A DNA stretch of 64,000 nucleotides, taken from Stentor roeselii (Eukaryota; Ciliophora; Heterotrichea; Heterotrichida; Stentoridae). Numbering within the stretch: position 1 is the stretch's first letter; each line of letters opens with the position of its first letter. Of the stretch, positions 22,244-33,068 are shown in pieces. The position numbers were made by a program, and so were the translations under genes. The notes under the pieces are model-generated. The model worked only from the letters and a program-made list of their open reading frames with translations, was not told the DNA's origin and ran no database searches. The stretch spans positions 1 to 64,000 of the forward strand of contig RSEH01000209.1 of the NCBI GenBank assembly GCA_006503475.1, given 5' to 3'.

Positions 22244-23854
22244 TCTATTATATTTCAATAATTCAACAACTTTTGAATTGGCAGAAGAGTTATAAGTTTG
22301 AATTATATACTTTTAGGACTTGAAAATTTTTCTTTTGGGTGAGAGTATTTTTTAGAGTGAATGGGAGAGTTGATAGGTTTGATTTAATCAGAGAAGATTT
22401 TTCTTTCAGGAAGATTTGGCTATTTAGACTAGTTTCATCACTGGGGTTTAAGTTTTAGATATTGAAATAGGTTCAGGGTGTGGATTATTCAAAGTTACCC
22501 ATAGTTTAGATGATGCTGGTTATATTAAACTTAGATTAGGAGTTAACAAATTTATATATTTGGGGATTTGGGTTAAAAATAAAGATTGAGTAAAGGTCTT
22601 AAGTTTTCCAAATGTTACTCTAAGTACATCAAATTATTTAACTGTCAAATAATTTAATCGGTAGTAAACTTGTATAATTTCAATTCCTGAAAGTTTTATG
22701 ATGAAGTAGATGAAGCTTGATATTAATTTGAAGTTACTTGTTTATATTTAGTCTTAAGATTCTAGAATTGTTACTTTTTATTGAATGGAGTTCAAAATTT
22801 TACTTTTATGAACATATAAGAGTCCTCTGATGATAATTTTAAAGTCTTACCAACCAGCTAGCGACTTTCATCAGAGATTATGTTGAAGGATTAAAGATCA
22901 AAACTTTTCTTTAATATTTGAATAAATCGATTCATATATATTATATAAATTTTCTAGTTTAAGATTCTTTAATGTATATTTAAGATGATGGTATAAAGGT
23001 CTAAATCATCAAATAGTATCAATGCAGATTTTTGGATAGTAAAAAAACAACATAAATTAAATCAATTCTTGTCAAAAGATTTCCTTAAAAAGCATCGCAA
23101 GAAACTATGGCGAGGGTTTTAAATTGAATGATAGTCAAGATGGTTAATATATTCATTATAGAATTTAAAACTTATGTTTATTAAGATATATCTTAGGATA
23201 ATTTAGATTTAATTGGTATCTAGATGAAAAACAAATTTATCAAGGGGACTCTCATTTCTAACTCTCATATTAACTTCAAGGTAAACCCTAAACTAATAGC
23301 GATGTAAAATTTGATAGAATTGATGCTAAAGGCCTTTTTGCATTTTAGTTAATATATAATCATTCCAAAAAACTGACTTATATTATAGATGATAAAAGTT
23401 TAAAAGAAAAAATTTCATGATGATTATGTTTGATGGCATATGGGTTACTTGTCTAACTGATTATTCTTCAAAAAAAAGGAATTCTATTTGATGTGCCAAA
23501 TTAAAAATCCTACTTGTACTAACTAAATATTAAATCTCTAAGTTTTAAATATAATATTAACCCCTGGGAAGGTTAACTCGAATTTAATGCTTTGATGAAA
23601 TCCTTCAATAATTTCCTCAGATAATCTTTCAAAGCTATCTATTTTTAATAATATTTCATTCACAAAAGAACTCTAAAATTATAATAAAACTTAGACTTCA
23701 CTCAAGATTCCTGAAAGAAAAAATAAAATTTCAAAAGTCTCTTAATCCAAATCATTAATTTCTTAAAATAAACCTATAAATCTTTAACCAAACCTAAAAA
23801 CACAAATCATTAATTATCCAAATCATCATAATCATCTCCATAAAAATAACCAAT
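22244..23854. other. Long divergent intergenic region with a possible relic
   Basis: 1.6 kb between two divergent genes. The outer ends are strand-skewed: the plus strand is C-poor at the left (upstream of the minus gene) and G-poor at the right (upstream of the plus gene). A 46-codon open stretch at 22452-22589 (+), reading GSGCGLFKVTHSLDDAGYIK and a GIWVKN end, looks coding-like, perhaps a SPRY-like relic (weak). Otherwise nothing seen. Confidence 0.4.
23761..23854 (+). promoter_or_regulatory. G-free segment upstream of the DHHC gene
   Basis: By my count these 94 bases contain no G on the sense strand but 21 C. The same skew precedes most genes in the window. I infer promoter or 5' UTR sequence; no TATA box at a classical distance can be assigned. 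Confidence 0.5.
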
Positions 23855-24613
23855 ATGAAAATATCTCCCAAACCTCGAAAACACGGTTTAAGCCTTCCAT
23901 TAAGTGCAATCCAAATCCTCTGCTGGCTTCTCTACTTATTCGACACCTTAAACTTCACATTCCTGGTACTTCCTGAGTATTCCAAATCGGAAAAACTATT
24001 TCTTTCACTGATTTATCTGAGTTTATTTATCCTACTATTCGTCAGCTGCTTGCAGCTGACCCTAACAGACCCAACAGACCCTCTAATAAATATTTTCCAG
24101 TCTTCAGAGAACCAAGAGTAAATTCTAAACAGATTCAAAGAGTCTCTTAAAGTTCAATTCAAAAGATTCTGCCAGATCTGTCAATCTCCAGTTTCCTCAG
24201 ACAAGACAAAGCACTGCATGAAATGCAATCGATGCACACAAGCCTTTGACCACCACTGTCGTTTCGTGAATAATTGTGTGGGGAAATCGAACTACAAGGT
24301 CTTCGTTCGACTTGTTTTGAGTATTGAGCTGATCGAAATTTTTAATATTTCTGTTATTATTTTAACAGGCGTAAGAAAAAATTTCTTGATAACGCCGAAA
24401 GATGTGACTTTAATTCTCAGTTTCTTGAAAAGTTTAGCCTTTTTTGTTATGGCGAGTCATTTGACTGGTTTTCACATTTTTTTGAGTTTTCGTAAAATGA
24501 CTACTTTGGACTTCATCATGAGGAACAGAAGTAATCAAGTATCGCCGAGGGATCAGGCGATTGACACGAATTTCAAGCAAGGAGATGACCTGAATGAAAC
24601 TTCTAAGCTTTAA
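23855..24613 (+). CDS. DHHC-type protein S-acyltransferase, 247 aa
   Basis: Two exons joined by a 15-nt intron (24118-24132). Two hydrophobic spans lie at about residues 18-38 and 48-70. Then comes a cysteine-rich domain ([21 protein letters not shown]) ending [12 protein letters not shown], which is the DHHC catalytic signature, followed by two more spans. The DHHC cysteine accepts palmitate from acyl-CoA and passes it to target cysteines on membrane proteins. The protein is compact, with four spans, the family minimum. It starts at an ATG after a G-free leader. The gene converges with the MUL1-like gene, 65 bp between stops. Confidence 0.9.
24118..24132 (+). other. 15-nt intron
   Basis: GTAAATTCTAAACAG. 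It carries the TAA that would end exon 1, and removal joins NQ to EFKESL and brings the DHHC domain into frame. A at position 10. Confidence 0.92.
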
Positions 24614-24678
24614 TAAAGTTTTTAATGAATGACTTTTGATATTCTGAGGTTAACCTTTAACTATTTGCTTTAATTGTC

Positions 24679-25569
24679 CTAATAATCTATCTTAAACTGA
24701 TGAGCTATTCTTACTCTGCACATCGGGCACTTAGTGATTTTATTGTTGAAGCAAACGTCACAAAGACACACGTGCTTGCAAGGCCACAAGACAATATTCT
24801 TCTTTCTACTCAAACAGACACTACACTGCAGGTCAGCAGGGACTTCTTCAGGATTAGGCGCAATTGAAACCTTATCCTTAACCACAACAAATCCAATAAT
24901 CAAAGTAATCGATGCACAAATAGCTAAAACAACAGCAGGAGTTTTGATTTTCTTGAAATAATAATCAACAATCGCTTCTTTCGAACTAGCAACGATCTCC
25001 GCATTTAAAACTTTACTTGACTGGTCAACAGTACCAAGGCAAATGACGTGTTTTCCACTGATGATGCGAGTTGTTTTGTTTTTATAACTTCTTTCAGGCT
25101 GGAAGTCTCGTCGAAGCATTGCTGATGAGATTTGTTTGAACAGCAGGAACAAAGCTTCAAAAAAGTTATACTCAATGATTTTGTGAACGATTTCAGGCTG
25201 TTCACAACGAATTTTAAAAGAAGGACTTAGGTTAACTGTGAGATTTGATGAAGGGTCTTGAATGTCTGAGATTTCAAAGGGCTTCTAAGCAGATCTTACC
25301 ACGTGATTCGATACTCTTTTGTTAAGCACTTGTCCGGAACTTGAAAAAAAAGTCTTTTTCACTGAAGAGATTAGAGTTTCTCGCTGGTTTCTTGGAACTG
25401 TTAGTCCTCGGATCATCAGGACTTGAGATGAACTCTTTCCTGGGACTTCTGAAACTTCTATCGTCGGGATGTCCTTTATTTTCAGGTAGTTTATCACCCT
25501 GTAAGAAGTGTAAATTCCACAGACCATAGTCACACATGCTGAAAGATTTAGAAGAAGCGAGTCCGACAT
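24679..25569 (-). CDS. MUL1/MULAN-like membrane RING E3 ubiquitin ligase, 291 aa
   Basis: Two exons joined by a 15-nt intron (25285-25299). The layout is that of mitochondrial E3 ligase MUL1: an N-terminal membrane span (about 5-22), an intermembrane middle domain, a second span (about 195-215), and a C-terminal C3HC4 RING (CSVCLSRKKNIVLWPCKHVCLC...CPMCR) close to the end. The second half of the RING is in the SPL2/MUL1 style, CxHxxxCxxC. MUL1 proteins ubiquitinate or SUMOylate outer-membrane proteins of mitochondria or plastids. Location here is inference. The start ATG (MSDSLLL) is preceded by G-poor sense DNA. Confidence 0.82.
25285..25299 (-). other. 15-nt intron without the usual A at position 10
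   Basis: Minus-strand GTAAGATCTGCTTAG. Removal joins SNHV to KPFEISD and keeps the frame into the RING exon. Position 10 is G, unlike the other seven introns in the window. Confidence 0.88.
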
Positions 25570-25761
25570 TTTAAGACGATTTATAACCTTTAATTTTCCA
25601 TGATTTGAAAGATTTTCCTCGGATTTAATTATCTTCAGGTAAAAAATCTAAAAATTCCAGAAAAAACTGAAAAATCTTCCAAAACTAAAAAAAAAAATTT
25701 CAATTAATTCTTCAATAAAGTTATTTTCACAAAATAATTTCAATTGAATCACTATTCAATA

Positions 25762-28700
25762 ATGCTCCTCTTAATTCTCTTAAAAGTTCAAAGTTTAGAA
25801 TTCGGGTCAAAGGACAACATGGACCCAGGACCCATCAGCTGGCCGAAGTCGGACTGGAGCGTGAACCCGATTGAGTTGTCCTCAAATCATGCAGGTGAAA
25901 CAGTTGACGTCAAGTTCACATTTAACCCATCGACCACTTTGGCCTCAGGGATATTTCTGGTGAACTTTCCTGAAGGCTTTGTTGAAAAGTCCCGATTTGT
26001 GTCAGGCGTTTCGTTGATTTCAGGACAAGACATAACAGTAATAGTGCCTTCTGTTCAGCTACCAGATGATAAAGGAGTTTACGGCCCGGTTTCCATAATG
26101 ACAAGGGTTTCAGAGCATGGAAACATCATCGACTTGAATAAAATCTTCTCAACTATCCTGGTATCAGATAAAAAAAGATCTGCAAAGGCGAATTCCTTGA
26201 CAATCTCATTTGAAAACAGCGACTCAGCAGTAGTATCCAGTAATCAATTCCTTTATTTCTCATTTATCCTCAGTCAAGACCTGTGGAAACACGACCTGCT
26301 TCTTCTAACAATCGATGAAAAATTCTTCCTTCAAGATGAAAAATGCTGGACTCTTGTCGACTTCCTCCGAGGTTCAAACAGTTCCACGATCGAATGTTCC
26401 TTTTCCAGCGCTGAGAACTTTCTCTATATTTACGGCCTTTCAAATGACCTGCGTGTTTCAGACGTTAGCACCACCGGGTCAGTTGAAGTGAAGTTAAAAG
26501 TCGCGACTTTCACAATGCCTGATTCAGCTTACGCGGCAAGTGACTTCAATTGGAACTTATCAATTTTTCGATATGGAACCAAAACAATAGTTGAAGAGTT
26601 CACCGGGAAAGGCCCCAGCATTATCCATGGCGAGGTCTTGATCAAGTCTTGGCAGCCTGCGAATTATGTCCCTGTGAGTGAGATTGTTTCAGGAATGACC
26701 ACTTTTATGGACTTGAAGTTCAGTTTAAATCATAAAGTGCCGAGATCAGGGAAGATTGTTGTCAAGTTTAGTGGAGTCGATGTTAAAAAGACTGTTTGGA
26801 AGTCAGATGAAAGTCAGAGCACGTCTTCAGGAACTACGGAGTATTTGATGGTCAGTCCTTTTATTGGAGGAGTTTGCAGTTTGACCACGAGTCAAGTCAC
26901 GTGTAAGGACTTTGAATCGGATATTGAACCTGGGAGTCTTTCTTTCACTTGTCTTACTCGGTTCAGTGGAAGTTCCGCTAAAGTCGCTTCAATACTCACA
27001 ATGAACGAAAACGGAGATATCATTGATAGGAACTTAGAAGGTGTTACTCTAGTCTACGCCATTGCAGTTAAACAGCAACTTCTCAGTCACTTTTCAATGG
27101 TTTTCGCAAGTGACTCTTCAGGGACACTGGTTTCTTCAACTATGACGCCAGTCATCGGGTACCTTTGTTTTAAAACAGTTTCTCTTCCCAAGTCCACAGT
27201 GCTGACGTTATACCTGCCGATTAACGCAGGTGCTGAGAAGGACTTCACATTAGGCCTGGCCCAAACGACTTTAAAAGCGAAACTTTTGTCATCTTCAAGT
27301 CTTTTAACATCAGGTTACAGTTTCCTTACAAGTAGTTTGGTGAGTCTTTCAGACCCTTCGATATCTTCAAATAAACTATCGATATCCTTATCAGGTCTTT
27401 CCTCATCGACCACTGCATCAGACTACATTTACATATTTCTGACTTCAGACACTGCTGCGGCTTCTCCAGGACTGAAACTTCCTCGTTCCTCGTCAACTTA
27501 CGCAACGAAATACGAAACAATTTTAAACTTTTCAGTGAACGGGCTGATTTACAAGTCATCTCAAGTATTAACAATCACTCCTTCAAGTTTAGGAGCCTCA
27601 GCAAGTCTGTTGTGCACTGACAAGTCTCTTGCTGGAATTCCTTTAACTGTCTCTTTTTTACCTACTCTTGCATATGCCCTGGATTCAGGCTCGAAACTGA
27701 TCGTTGAAGTCAAGTTCGACTCAAGTTACTCAAATGACTTAGGAAGTGGCATATCTGGGGCATACCCAGTTTTCACTTTACTAGAAAAAGTCACATTTGA
27801 CCTCGTTCAAGACTCAGTCGCTCGGCTTCAAATGACTGGCTTGACAACGATTTTTACTACCAAGACCTACAGCTTCACTTTCCCTGTTGGAGCAGCTTCT
27901 ACTGATCGAGTCTTGGAAATTAGGCTTTTTTTCGTTACCAGTGATAGAACTGACATCGAATATGAAGTAATGAAAAATCTTGTCAACATCGCAGCGACAA
28001 CTACTGCAGACTCTTTTTCAAGTATCACTTTTAACACCGTGCCTAACAATGGAGTGACTGTTGCAGATCCTGTCATTGGAGAAAAGTTTTCATTGCAAGT
28101 CTCTCCTTTTGTATCAAGTGGAAATTACAACTCTGGGTATTTAGGAGTTATTTTACCTGCAGGGTTCTCTTTAGAAGATGTTGAAGTTTTTTTAACTTCA
28201 GATTCAGGAATTGTATCAACAGTTTTGTATTCTTTTTCATCAATAAGTGCTGAGTTCAAGTTGACAAGTGTTTTCTTTACCTTGACTAGCTCGATATCAG
28301 TTTCTTCATTCACTCCTGCGATTACTGTTAAGACCTGGAAGGCGCCTGGGTATAGTCTTTCAGCTAAAGTTGCAGTGATTATGGCCCCAAGCTCAACTGG
28401 AGCTTGTCTTGCACAAGGAGAAGAAGAAGGGGTCGATGTCGTTCCTGCTGCATTGGAAGAACCGACTTTTTCACCTGATAAGGTCCAGGCAAGAAGCGCG
28501 AGTTCTTTAATGGCTGATGTCGAACTTTCTTTTACTATCTCTGTCAAGGTCCCTGGAGGTATTTCTCTTAGTTTGAACGAGGACTGGCTTGTCACTGACT
28601 TAACCAGTTATGAGGTTGAAGGACTTTCTGGAGAGTTTCAGGTGAGTTTAAGTGGAAACAGTTATTATATTTCAGGATTCACTGAAATTAAAGCACTCAC

Positions 28701-31700
28701 TGCAGTCACTTTTACTCTTAAAAACTTAAGTCCTCCTGAAAACACCGGAAAAACAGGGTATTTTAAAAGTATTTCAACGTTTCAAGACAAATCTTTCCAG
28801 ATCCCAATTGAAACCTGGACAGATCAAACATCAGACTCATGTGAAATTTTAACAGGAGGAGTTTCATCAACTTCAACAATAAAAGAAGTTTCGGTCTTTC
28901 CAAACGCAGCAGGTGCAAAAGACATTTATTTATATTTAAAGTTTACTCTTCCTCACTCAATCCCTCTGACAGGGCAGGTCCAGATTTCAAGTCCAATCAG
29001 GTTTTCCGAGGTGGGAGACCAGAGTGAAAACTGTTGGAGCTCTCTTAAGTACCAGTCTTGTGAAATCATTGAAGGGTTTCTTTTTTTAACTTTAGCTGAA
29101 AAGTACTTGCCTGGCAATGATATTGAGGTTTTGCTTGATAATGCTTTTGACTTGCCTGAAAGTGGCTTGACTCAAGATGGCTTCGCTATTTTGTCCTCTT
29201 ATAACGGCGTTCAAATAGACCAGGATAGTCTTTTTGAATATAAAGATTCTCAAAAACTTGAAGTTGGACCTGCTCCTGAAGCTACTTTCACCTTGGGACA
29301 GTTGCCTTTGAGAGTCGATCCGAGTACTGAAGGGGAATTGGCTTTGTATTCTTTTAGCTTTAGCATCAATTGCTCGGTTGATATTGGTGATTCGATTTTA
29401 TTCAGCTTTCCGTTTGAGTTTGACCATCTTTTGGGAAATGCGTGGCAGAAGTTTTCATGGGGTGACCCTGACTCATTTTACCTAAACTGTTCAAGCCAAG
29501 CTCTATCAACAGTGACATGTAAAGCAGATCACTGGAACCTAGTCATATCTTCATTATCCCATTCCCTCCCAGCAGACACATTGATAGATTTAAACATTTC
29601 CTACATAAAAAACCCTGAATACACCGGACGAGTATTCAACAACATAGGTGTCTACCTCTACAACTCAACTCACATAAAAGCAGTTCACAGCGAGTACTCA
29701 GGAGTGACGATTTCCGCTGCAGCATCAGCATCCAGAATAAAATCGATTGACTCAAGCAAAAAGAAGCTTCAGTCCTCATCAACGTACACAATAGAGTTCT
29801 TTCTAGACTGGACCCAACTTGACCAAGGCGACTTTCTCCTTTTCCAATTCCCAGACCAATACGACCTGATGCTTGACAACTGGGAATCTTCCAAATCTTT
29901 AAAATGTCAGGCATCTTGGAAAGATCAGTCACCGACAAGTCTAAACGAGGACTGGGAAGATTGGAATTCAGAAAGCCTTGATTGCTTTATTAATGAGTTA
30001 AATCAAGTCGTTTGGCCAGTGCAGCAGTCAAAGCTTTTCCTTCAAACTGACCTGGTCAAGGCAACTGTAGAAGGTTTAAAGAACCCAGAATGGGGCTTTA
30101 CGAGAAATATCGAAAAATATCTGGGAGACCCTAACGTGTTTGGTGATTATGACGTTTGGGTGCAGAAGGTGGAAGTCCTTAGTTACAGTGGAAGGTACTC
30201 CAGGTACATCTCTAGAAGTTACAATTTGCTTCATTCAGCATTTTTAGGCTTTTATTCAGGTGGAGCTTCTGCAGTTGTTAACTCTTTCAGTGCCCAGACC
30301 GGTGAAGGCTTTATTACTTTAGAACCAGGAAGACAATCAGAAGATCTAGTCATTGCAATTTCTTCTGATTACCTTAAAGCGAAACGTTTGCGGTTTTTGC
30401 CTTCGAATCACGGTGCGAACGAGGTGAAACTTGAATTTTCTTCAGATTTGAACAGGTTTTTAATGACACGCGACTTGACATCGATACACTTCCGGGTATC
30501 AGCGCCGTTATCAGCCTCTAACAGCGTGAACTACATTGAATGGGTTTTAGAAGAGGTGCCACTTGACGGCCTTGTGAGTCCTACTTACGTCTCACCAGTG
30601 AAAACTCGAGTAGAAGTCTACCAAAAGTCCTTAGAGTCCTTCGTAGTCGGAATAATCAACACAGTCTACCTCAACATCCAAAGCCTGCCAATAAAAATAT
30701 TCACATCCCATGCCCCAACAAATGAAGTCATCGTCGCTCTTGGACTAGTAGACGATTCAATTCAAGGAGTGACTTTTTCACCTCCAGCTCTTCTTTTCAC
30801 CCAAGATATAAACTCCCTTTACTTTTCCATTCTAGTAGACAATGAAACTTTTACAGGAAAACTAGAAACTCCTGTTTATATCGCTTTTACTGTCACTGAA
30901 TCCAGTCGGTACTCTTCGATAAGCCCTGTTGCTTTTGAAGTGAAAGACAAACCTGCCTTCTTCGCCAGTCAGATCTCGTTATTAACCTTTGCAGACCTGA
31001 CACAAACAGGCCTGTCTCTAAGAATTAAGCTGAACACTGCTGCTGTCGTCTTCTGGGTCTTCGGGCCGAGTAGTTCAGAATTTCCTGACCTTGAAAATGA
31101 AGACTTTCCTCGACTGGAAGACTCGAGAACTGACTTGTTTACTGAACAGGTTCGGGAGTTTTATAGTGGTTTGGATAATACTCCTGATAATGGAGAAAGT
31201 TGGGAAGAGTTTCAGAGAAGACTTTTTAAAGAGTTCCTTGGAAGGATTTGGACTGGAGTGTCTTATGTTGATGCAGGGGTCACTACTGACCTTGTCACTT
31301 TCAAGTGGCTCTGGGCTGGAACTTCTTATTCGGTGAAGGTTTTGACTGATAATAAAAGTGGATACCTCAGCAACTCGACCTACACTCAAGAAACTCTTGA
31401 AAAAAACCCTGCTGTTGAAATTTCTTTGAAATTTAATGAAAAAGTTTCAGAAGTTTTTATACCTGTTGTGAAAAATGCACTTGCTCTTGCATTAGGAGTA
31501 ATCTCTGATTTACTTGTTGATGGAAAAAGTGATGGAGAGTTATTCCAATGGGTACTCAGTGCAGATAGAGCCTCACCTTTATCCCCTTCTACAATAATAA
31601 CCAAATTAGACAAATCTATCTTGAAAGCAAATCTCAAATATGCTGAAATTTTTCAAGATTTTTCTATTGAAAGCAAGGTGTTACCCCAAAGCGCCTTCGA

Positions 31701-32121
31701 AGTACCTGAGTGGAAAACTGAGCCTGACCTTGTTTTAGCTGGTGAGACTTTTGTGACTTTCAATCTTTCTATTCAAGGAAAGGGTAAAACTTGTTGCCAA
31801 GTCGTTTTCAACTCGAGTGAAGACGTGGGGAGCAGTGAGCAGGTCTATTCCGGTGTCAACAAGTTGAACTCACCAGTTCCCAGCTTGTGCTTCAACAGCT
31901 TGAACGACACAGTCGACGAAAAAACAATAGAAGGCCTTTCAGATGGAAATCAATACTCTTTAGTCTGCACCTTGTGCAGTTCTTACCCGCAGTGGCCTGA
32001 ATGTTCTTCGAACTTTTCCTATTTGGACTTTTCATCCGCAGCGAAAATTCTGATAAAAGATGAAAAAAGTGCCTCGATTATGATTTCATTCTCGATTTTA
32101 TTAGAAGTTGTTTTAAACTAA
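25762..32121 (+). CDS. Very large secreted repeat protein, 2119 aa
   Basis: The first ATG begins a signal peptide (MLLLILLKVQSLE); the frame opens 18 nt earlier only through a TTG. The mature protein is built of at least five divergent beta-rich units of about 150-200 residues. Each has a strand like G.I...FP..F, a Cys pair and a closing segment like NPEYTG, for example around residues 40-160, 330-430, 1070-1150, 1200-1300 and 1350-1450. It is Ser/Thr-rich, low in charge, and ends with a short hydrophobic tail (IMISFSILLEVVLN) that could be a GPI-anchor signal. I do not recognise a named family. It is most likely a surface or extracellular-matrix protein. The codons are more GC-rich than the flanking DNA. 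Its stop lies 8 bp from the stop of the opposite gene. Confidence 0.8.
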   Translation: MLLLILLKVQSLEFGSKDNMDPGPISWPKSDWSVNPIELSSNHAGETVDVKFTFNPSTTLASGIFLVNFPEGFVEKSRFVSGVSLISGQDITVIVPSVQLPDDKGVYGPVSIMTRVSEHGNIIDLNKIFSTILVSDKKRSAKANSLTISFENSDSAVVSSNQFLYFSFILSQDLWKHDLLLLTIDEKFFLQDEKCWTLVDFLRGSNSSTIECSFSSAENFLYIYGLSNDLRVSDVSTTGSVEVKLKVATFTMPDSAYAASDFNWNLSIFRYGTKTIVEEFTGKGPSIIHGEVLIKSWQPANYVPVSEIVSGMTTFMDLKFSLNHKVPRSGKIVVKFSGVDVKKTVWKSDESQSTSSGTTEYLMVSPFIGGVCSLTTSQVTCKDFESDIEPGSLSFTCLTRFSGSSAKVASILTMNENGDIIDRNLEGVTLVYAIAVKQQLLSHFSMVFASDSSGTLVSSTMTPVIGYLCFKTVSLPKSTVLTLYLPINAGAEKDFTLGLAQTTLKAKLLSSSSLLTSGYSFLTSSLVSLSDPSISSNKLSISLSGLSSSTTASDYIYIFLTSDTAAASPGLKLPRSSSTYATKYETILNFSVNGLIYKSSQVLTITPSSLGASASLLCTDKSLAGIPLTVSFLPTLAYALDSGSKLIVEVKFDSSYSNDLGSGISGAYPVFTLLEKVTFDLVQDSVARLQMTGLTTIFTTKTYSFTFPVGAASTDRVLEIRLFFVTSDRTDIEYEVMKNLVNIAATTTADSFSSITFNTVPNNGVTVADPVIGEKFSLQVSPFVSSGNYNSGYLGVILPAGFSLEDVEVFLTSDSGIVSTVLYSFSSISAEFKLTSVFFTLTSSISVSSFTPAITVKTWKAPGYSLSAKVAVIMAPSSTGACLAQGEEEGVDVVPAALEEPTFSPDKVQARSASSLMADVELSFTISVKVPGGISLSLNEDWLVTDLTSYEVEGLSGEFQVSLSGNSYYISGFTEIKALTAVTFTLKNLSPPENTGKTGYFKSISTFQDKSFQIPIETWTDQTSDSCEILTGGVSSTSTIKEVSVFPNAAGAKDIYLYLKFTLPHSIPLTGQVQISSPIRFSEVGDQSENCWSSLKYQSCEIIEGFLFLTLAEKYLPGNDIEVLLDNAFDLPESGLTQDGFAILSSYNGVQIDQDSLFEYKDSQKLEVGPAPEATFTLGQLPLRVDPSTEGELALYSFSFSINCSVDIGDSILFSFPFEFDHLLGNAWQKFSWGDPDSFYLNCSSQALSTVTCKADHWNLVISSLSHSLPADTLIDLNISYIKNPEYTGRVFNNIGVYLYNSTHIKAVHSEYSGVTISAAASASRIKSIDSSKKKLQSSSTYTIEFFLDWTQLDQGDFLLFQFPDQYDLMLDNWESSKSLKCQASWKDQSPTSLNEDWEDWNSESLDCFINELNQVVWPVQQSKLFLQTDLVKATVEGLKNPEWGFTRNIEKYLGDPNVFGDYDVWVQKVEVLSYSGRYSRYISRSYNLLHSAFLGFYSGGASAVVNSFSAQTGEGFITLEPGRQSEDLVIAISSDYLKAKRLRFLPSNHGANEVKLEFSSDLNRFLMTRDLTSIHFRVSAPLSASNSVNYIEWVLEEVPLDGLVSPTYVSPVKTRVEVYQKSLESFVVGIINTVYLNIQSLPIKIFTSHAPTNEVIVALGLVDDSIQGVTFSPPALLFTQDINSLYFSILVDNETFTGKLETPVYIAFTVTESSRYSSISPVAFEVKDKPAFFASQISLLTFADLTQTGLSLRIKLNTAAVVFWVFGPSSSEFPDLENEDFPRLEDSRTDLFTEQVREFYSGLDNTPDNGESWEEFQRRLFKEFLGRIWTGVSYVDAGVTTDLVTFKWLWAGTSYSVKVLTDNKSGYLSNSTYTQETLEKNPAVEISLKFNEKVSEVFIPVVKNALALALGVISDLLVDGKSDGELFQWVLSADRASPLSPSTIITKLDKSILKANLKYAEIFQDFSIESKVLPQSAFEVPEWKTEPDLVLAGETFVTFNLSIQGKGKTCCQVVFNSSEDVGSSEQVYSGVNKLNSPVPSLCFNSLNDTVDEKTIEGLSDGNQYSLVCTLCSSYPQWPECSSNFSYLDFSSAAKILIKDEKSASIMISFSILLEVVLN

Positions 32122-32129
32122 CTAGTTAA

Positions 32130-33068
32130 CTAAACTGTGGAAAAGTGTTTTTCAGGATTTTCCAGCATTTCTCGGATACGGTTCTGGATCACGATTGCAC
32201 GCATTCCATCGATGAAACGATGGTCAACATTGCAGCAGATGTTGAGAACTTTCTCTACTACGACCTGCCCGTCAACGACAAGTGCCTCGTCATAAACAGA
32301 AGCGATGCAAAAAAGAGCAGGACATCGAAACAAAGGCACAAGGGGAGGGTACCCGACTTTAACATTAAGCATTCCAACACTGGTCACTACAAATGCACCG
32401 AATTCATGTCTTTTCAAATTAAACATCGGCAAGGGGATCCCCATGTTAGAAGAGATGAAACCTGAGACCTCAAAAATGATGGCAGTGATGCAGGTTGGTA
32501 GAAATTTAAAGATATTTGTTGATTTTTCTTTTAACTCTCTGTCCTTTCCACGTCTTAACGACTCAGCTTTTTTCTTGACTTCACTCGAAATGGCAGTCAA
32601 GTTTTTATTAGGAATGTCATTGATAGGAACGTAGTACAAGTCAACGCCGTCATCCATGCTAACAAGTAAAGTCCCATTAACACTCTTATGGTTGATATAA
32701 TTTCCAAAAGCAATCTTCCCATTCACATCTGGAAAGTCCTTCATCACAGTTCCAATCGCCTTAAAGACCAGATGTGTCAAGGTAATATTTTCGCCTTTTT
32801 CCTTTGAAATTTTATCTAAAAAGTTAAGCGAATTTGCAATCTTCACCTGAAAATATCCTAAAATATTAGGACGCACTGGGTCTGACCATGTCGCGATCTG
32901 TACTTTTCTCCTGATCGAATTGAACTTCGCAGCTGAAGAAGGGATCAACACCCAGCTCAAAATAAAGTAAATCGTCACAAAGAACAAGATAAAGTAAACC
33001 GGAGTCAAGTTGAACAAGAGAAAGTAAAGAATCCCGGCAAGAATACCACAAACGGCCAGTCCATTCAT
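32130..33068 (-). CDS. Membrane-anchored 2-oxoacid dehydrogenase E2-acyltransferase-like protein, 312 aa
   Basis: The last 230 or so residues follow the catalytic domain of dihydrolipoamide acyltransferases. They include an AxxxxxSxNxxDK-like helix region, a GxFxVTSVGM strand and the active-site motif DHRFIDG (His283, Asp287). E2 enzymes move acyl groups from lipoyl arms to CoA. Here no lipoyl or E1/E3-binding domain is present; instead residues 3-45 form two hydrophobic spans. It therefore cannot work as a normal E2 core subunit. It may be a membrane acyltransferase of another pathway. Its ATG overlaps the TGA of the upstream PROPPIN gene (ATGA, 4 bp). Confidence 0.8.
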   Translation of the reverse strand: MNGLAVCGILAGILYFLLFNLTPVYFILFFVTIYFILSWVLIPSSAAKFNSIRRKVQIATWSDPVRPNILGYFQVKIANSLNFLDKISKEKGENITLTHLVFKAIGTVMKDFPDVNGKIAFGNYINHKSVNGTLLVSMDDGVDLYYVPINDIPNKNLTAISSEVKKKAESLRRGKDRELKEKSTNIFKFLPTCITAIIFEVSGFISSNMGIPLPMFNLKRHEFGAFVVTSVGMLNVKVGYPPLVPLFRCPALFCIASVYDEALVVDGQVVVEKVLNICCNVDHRFIDGMRAIVIQNRIREMLENPEKHFSTV

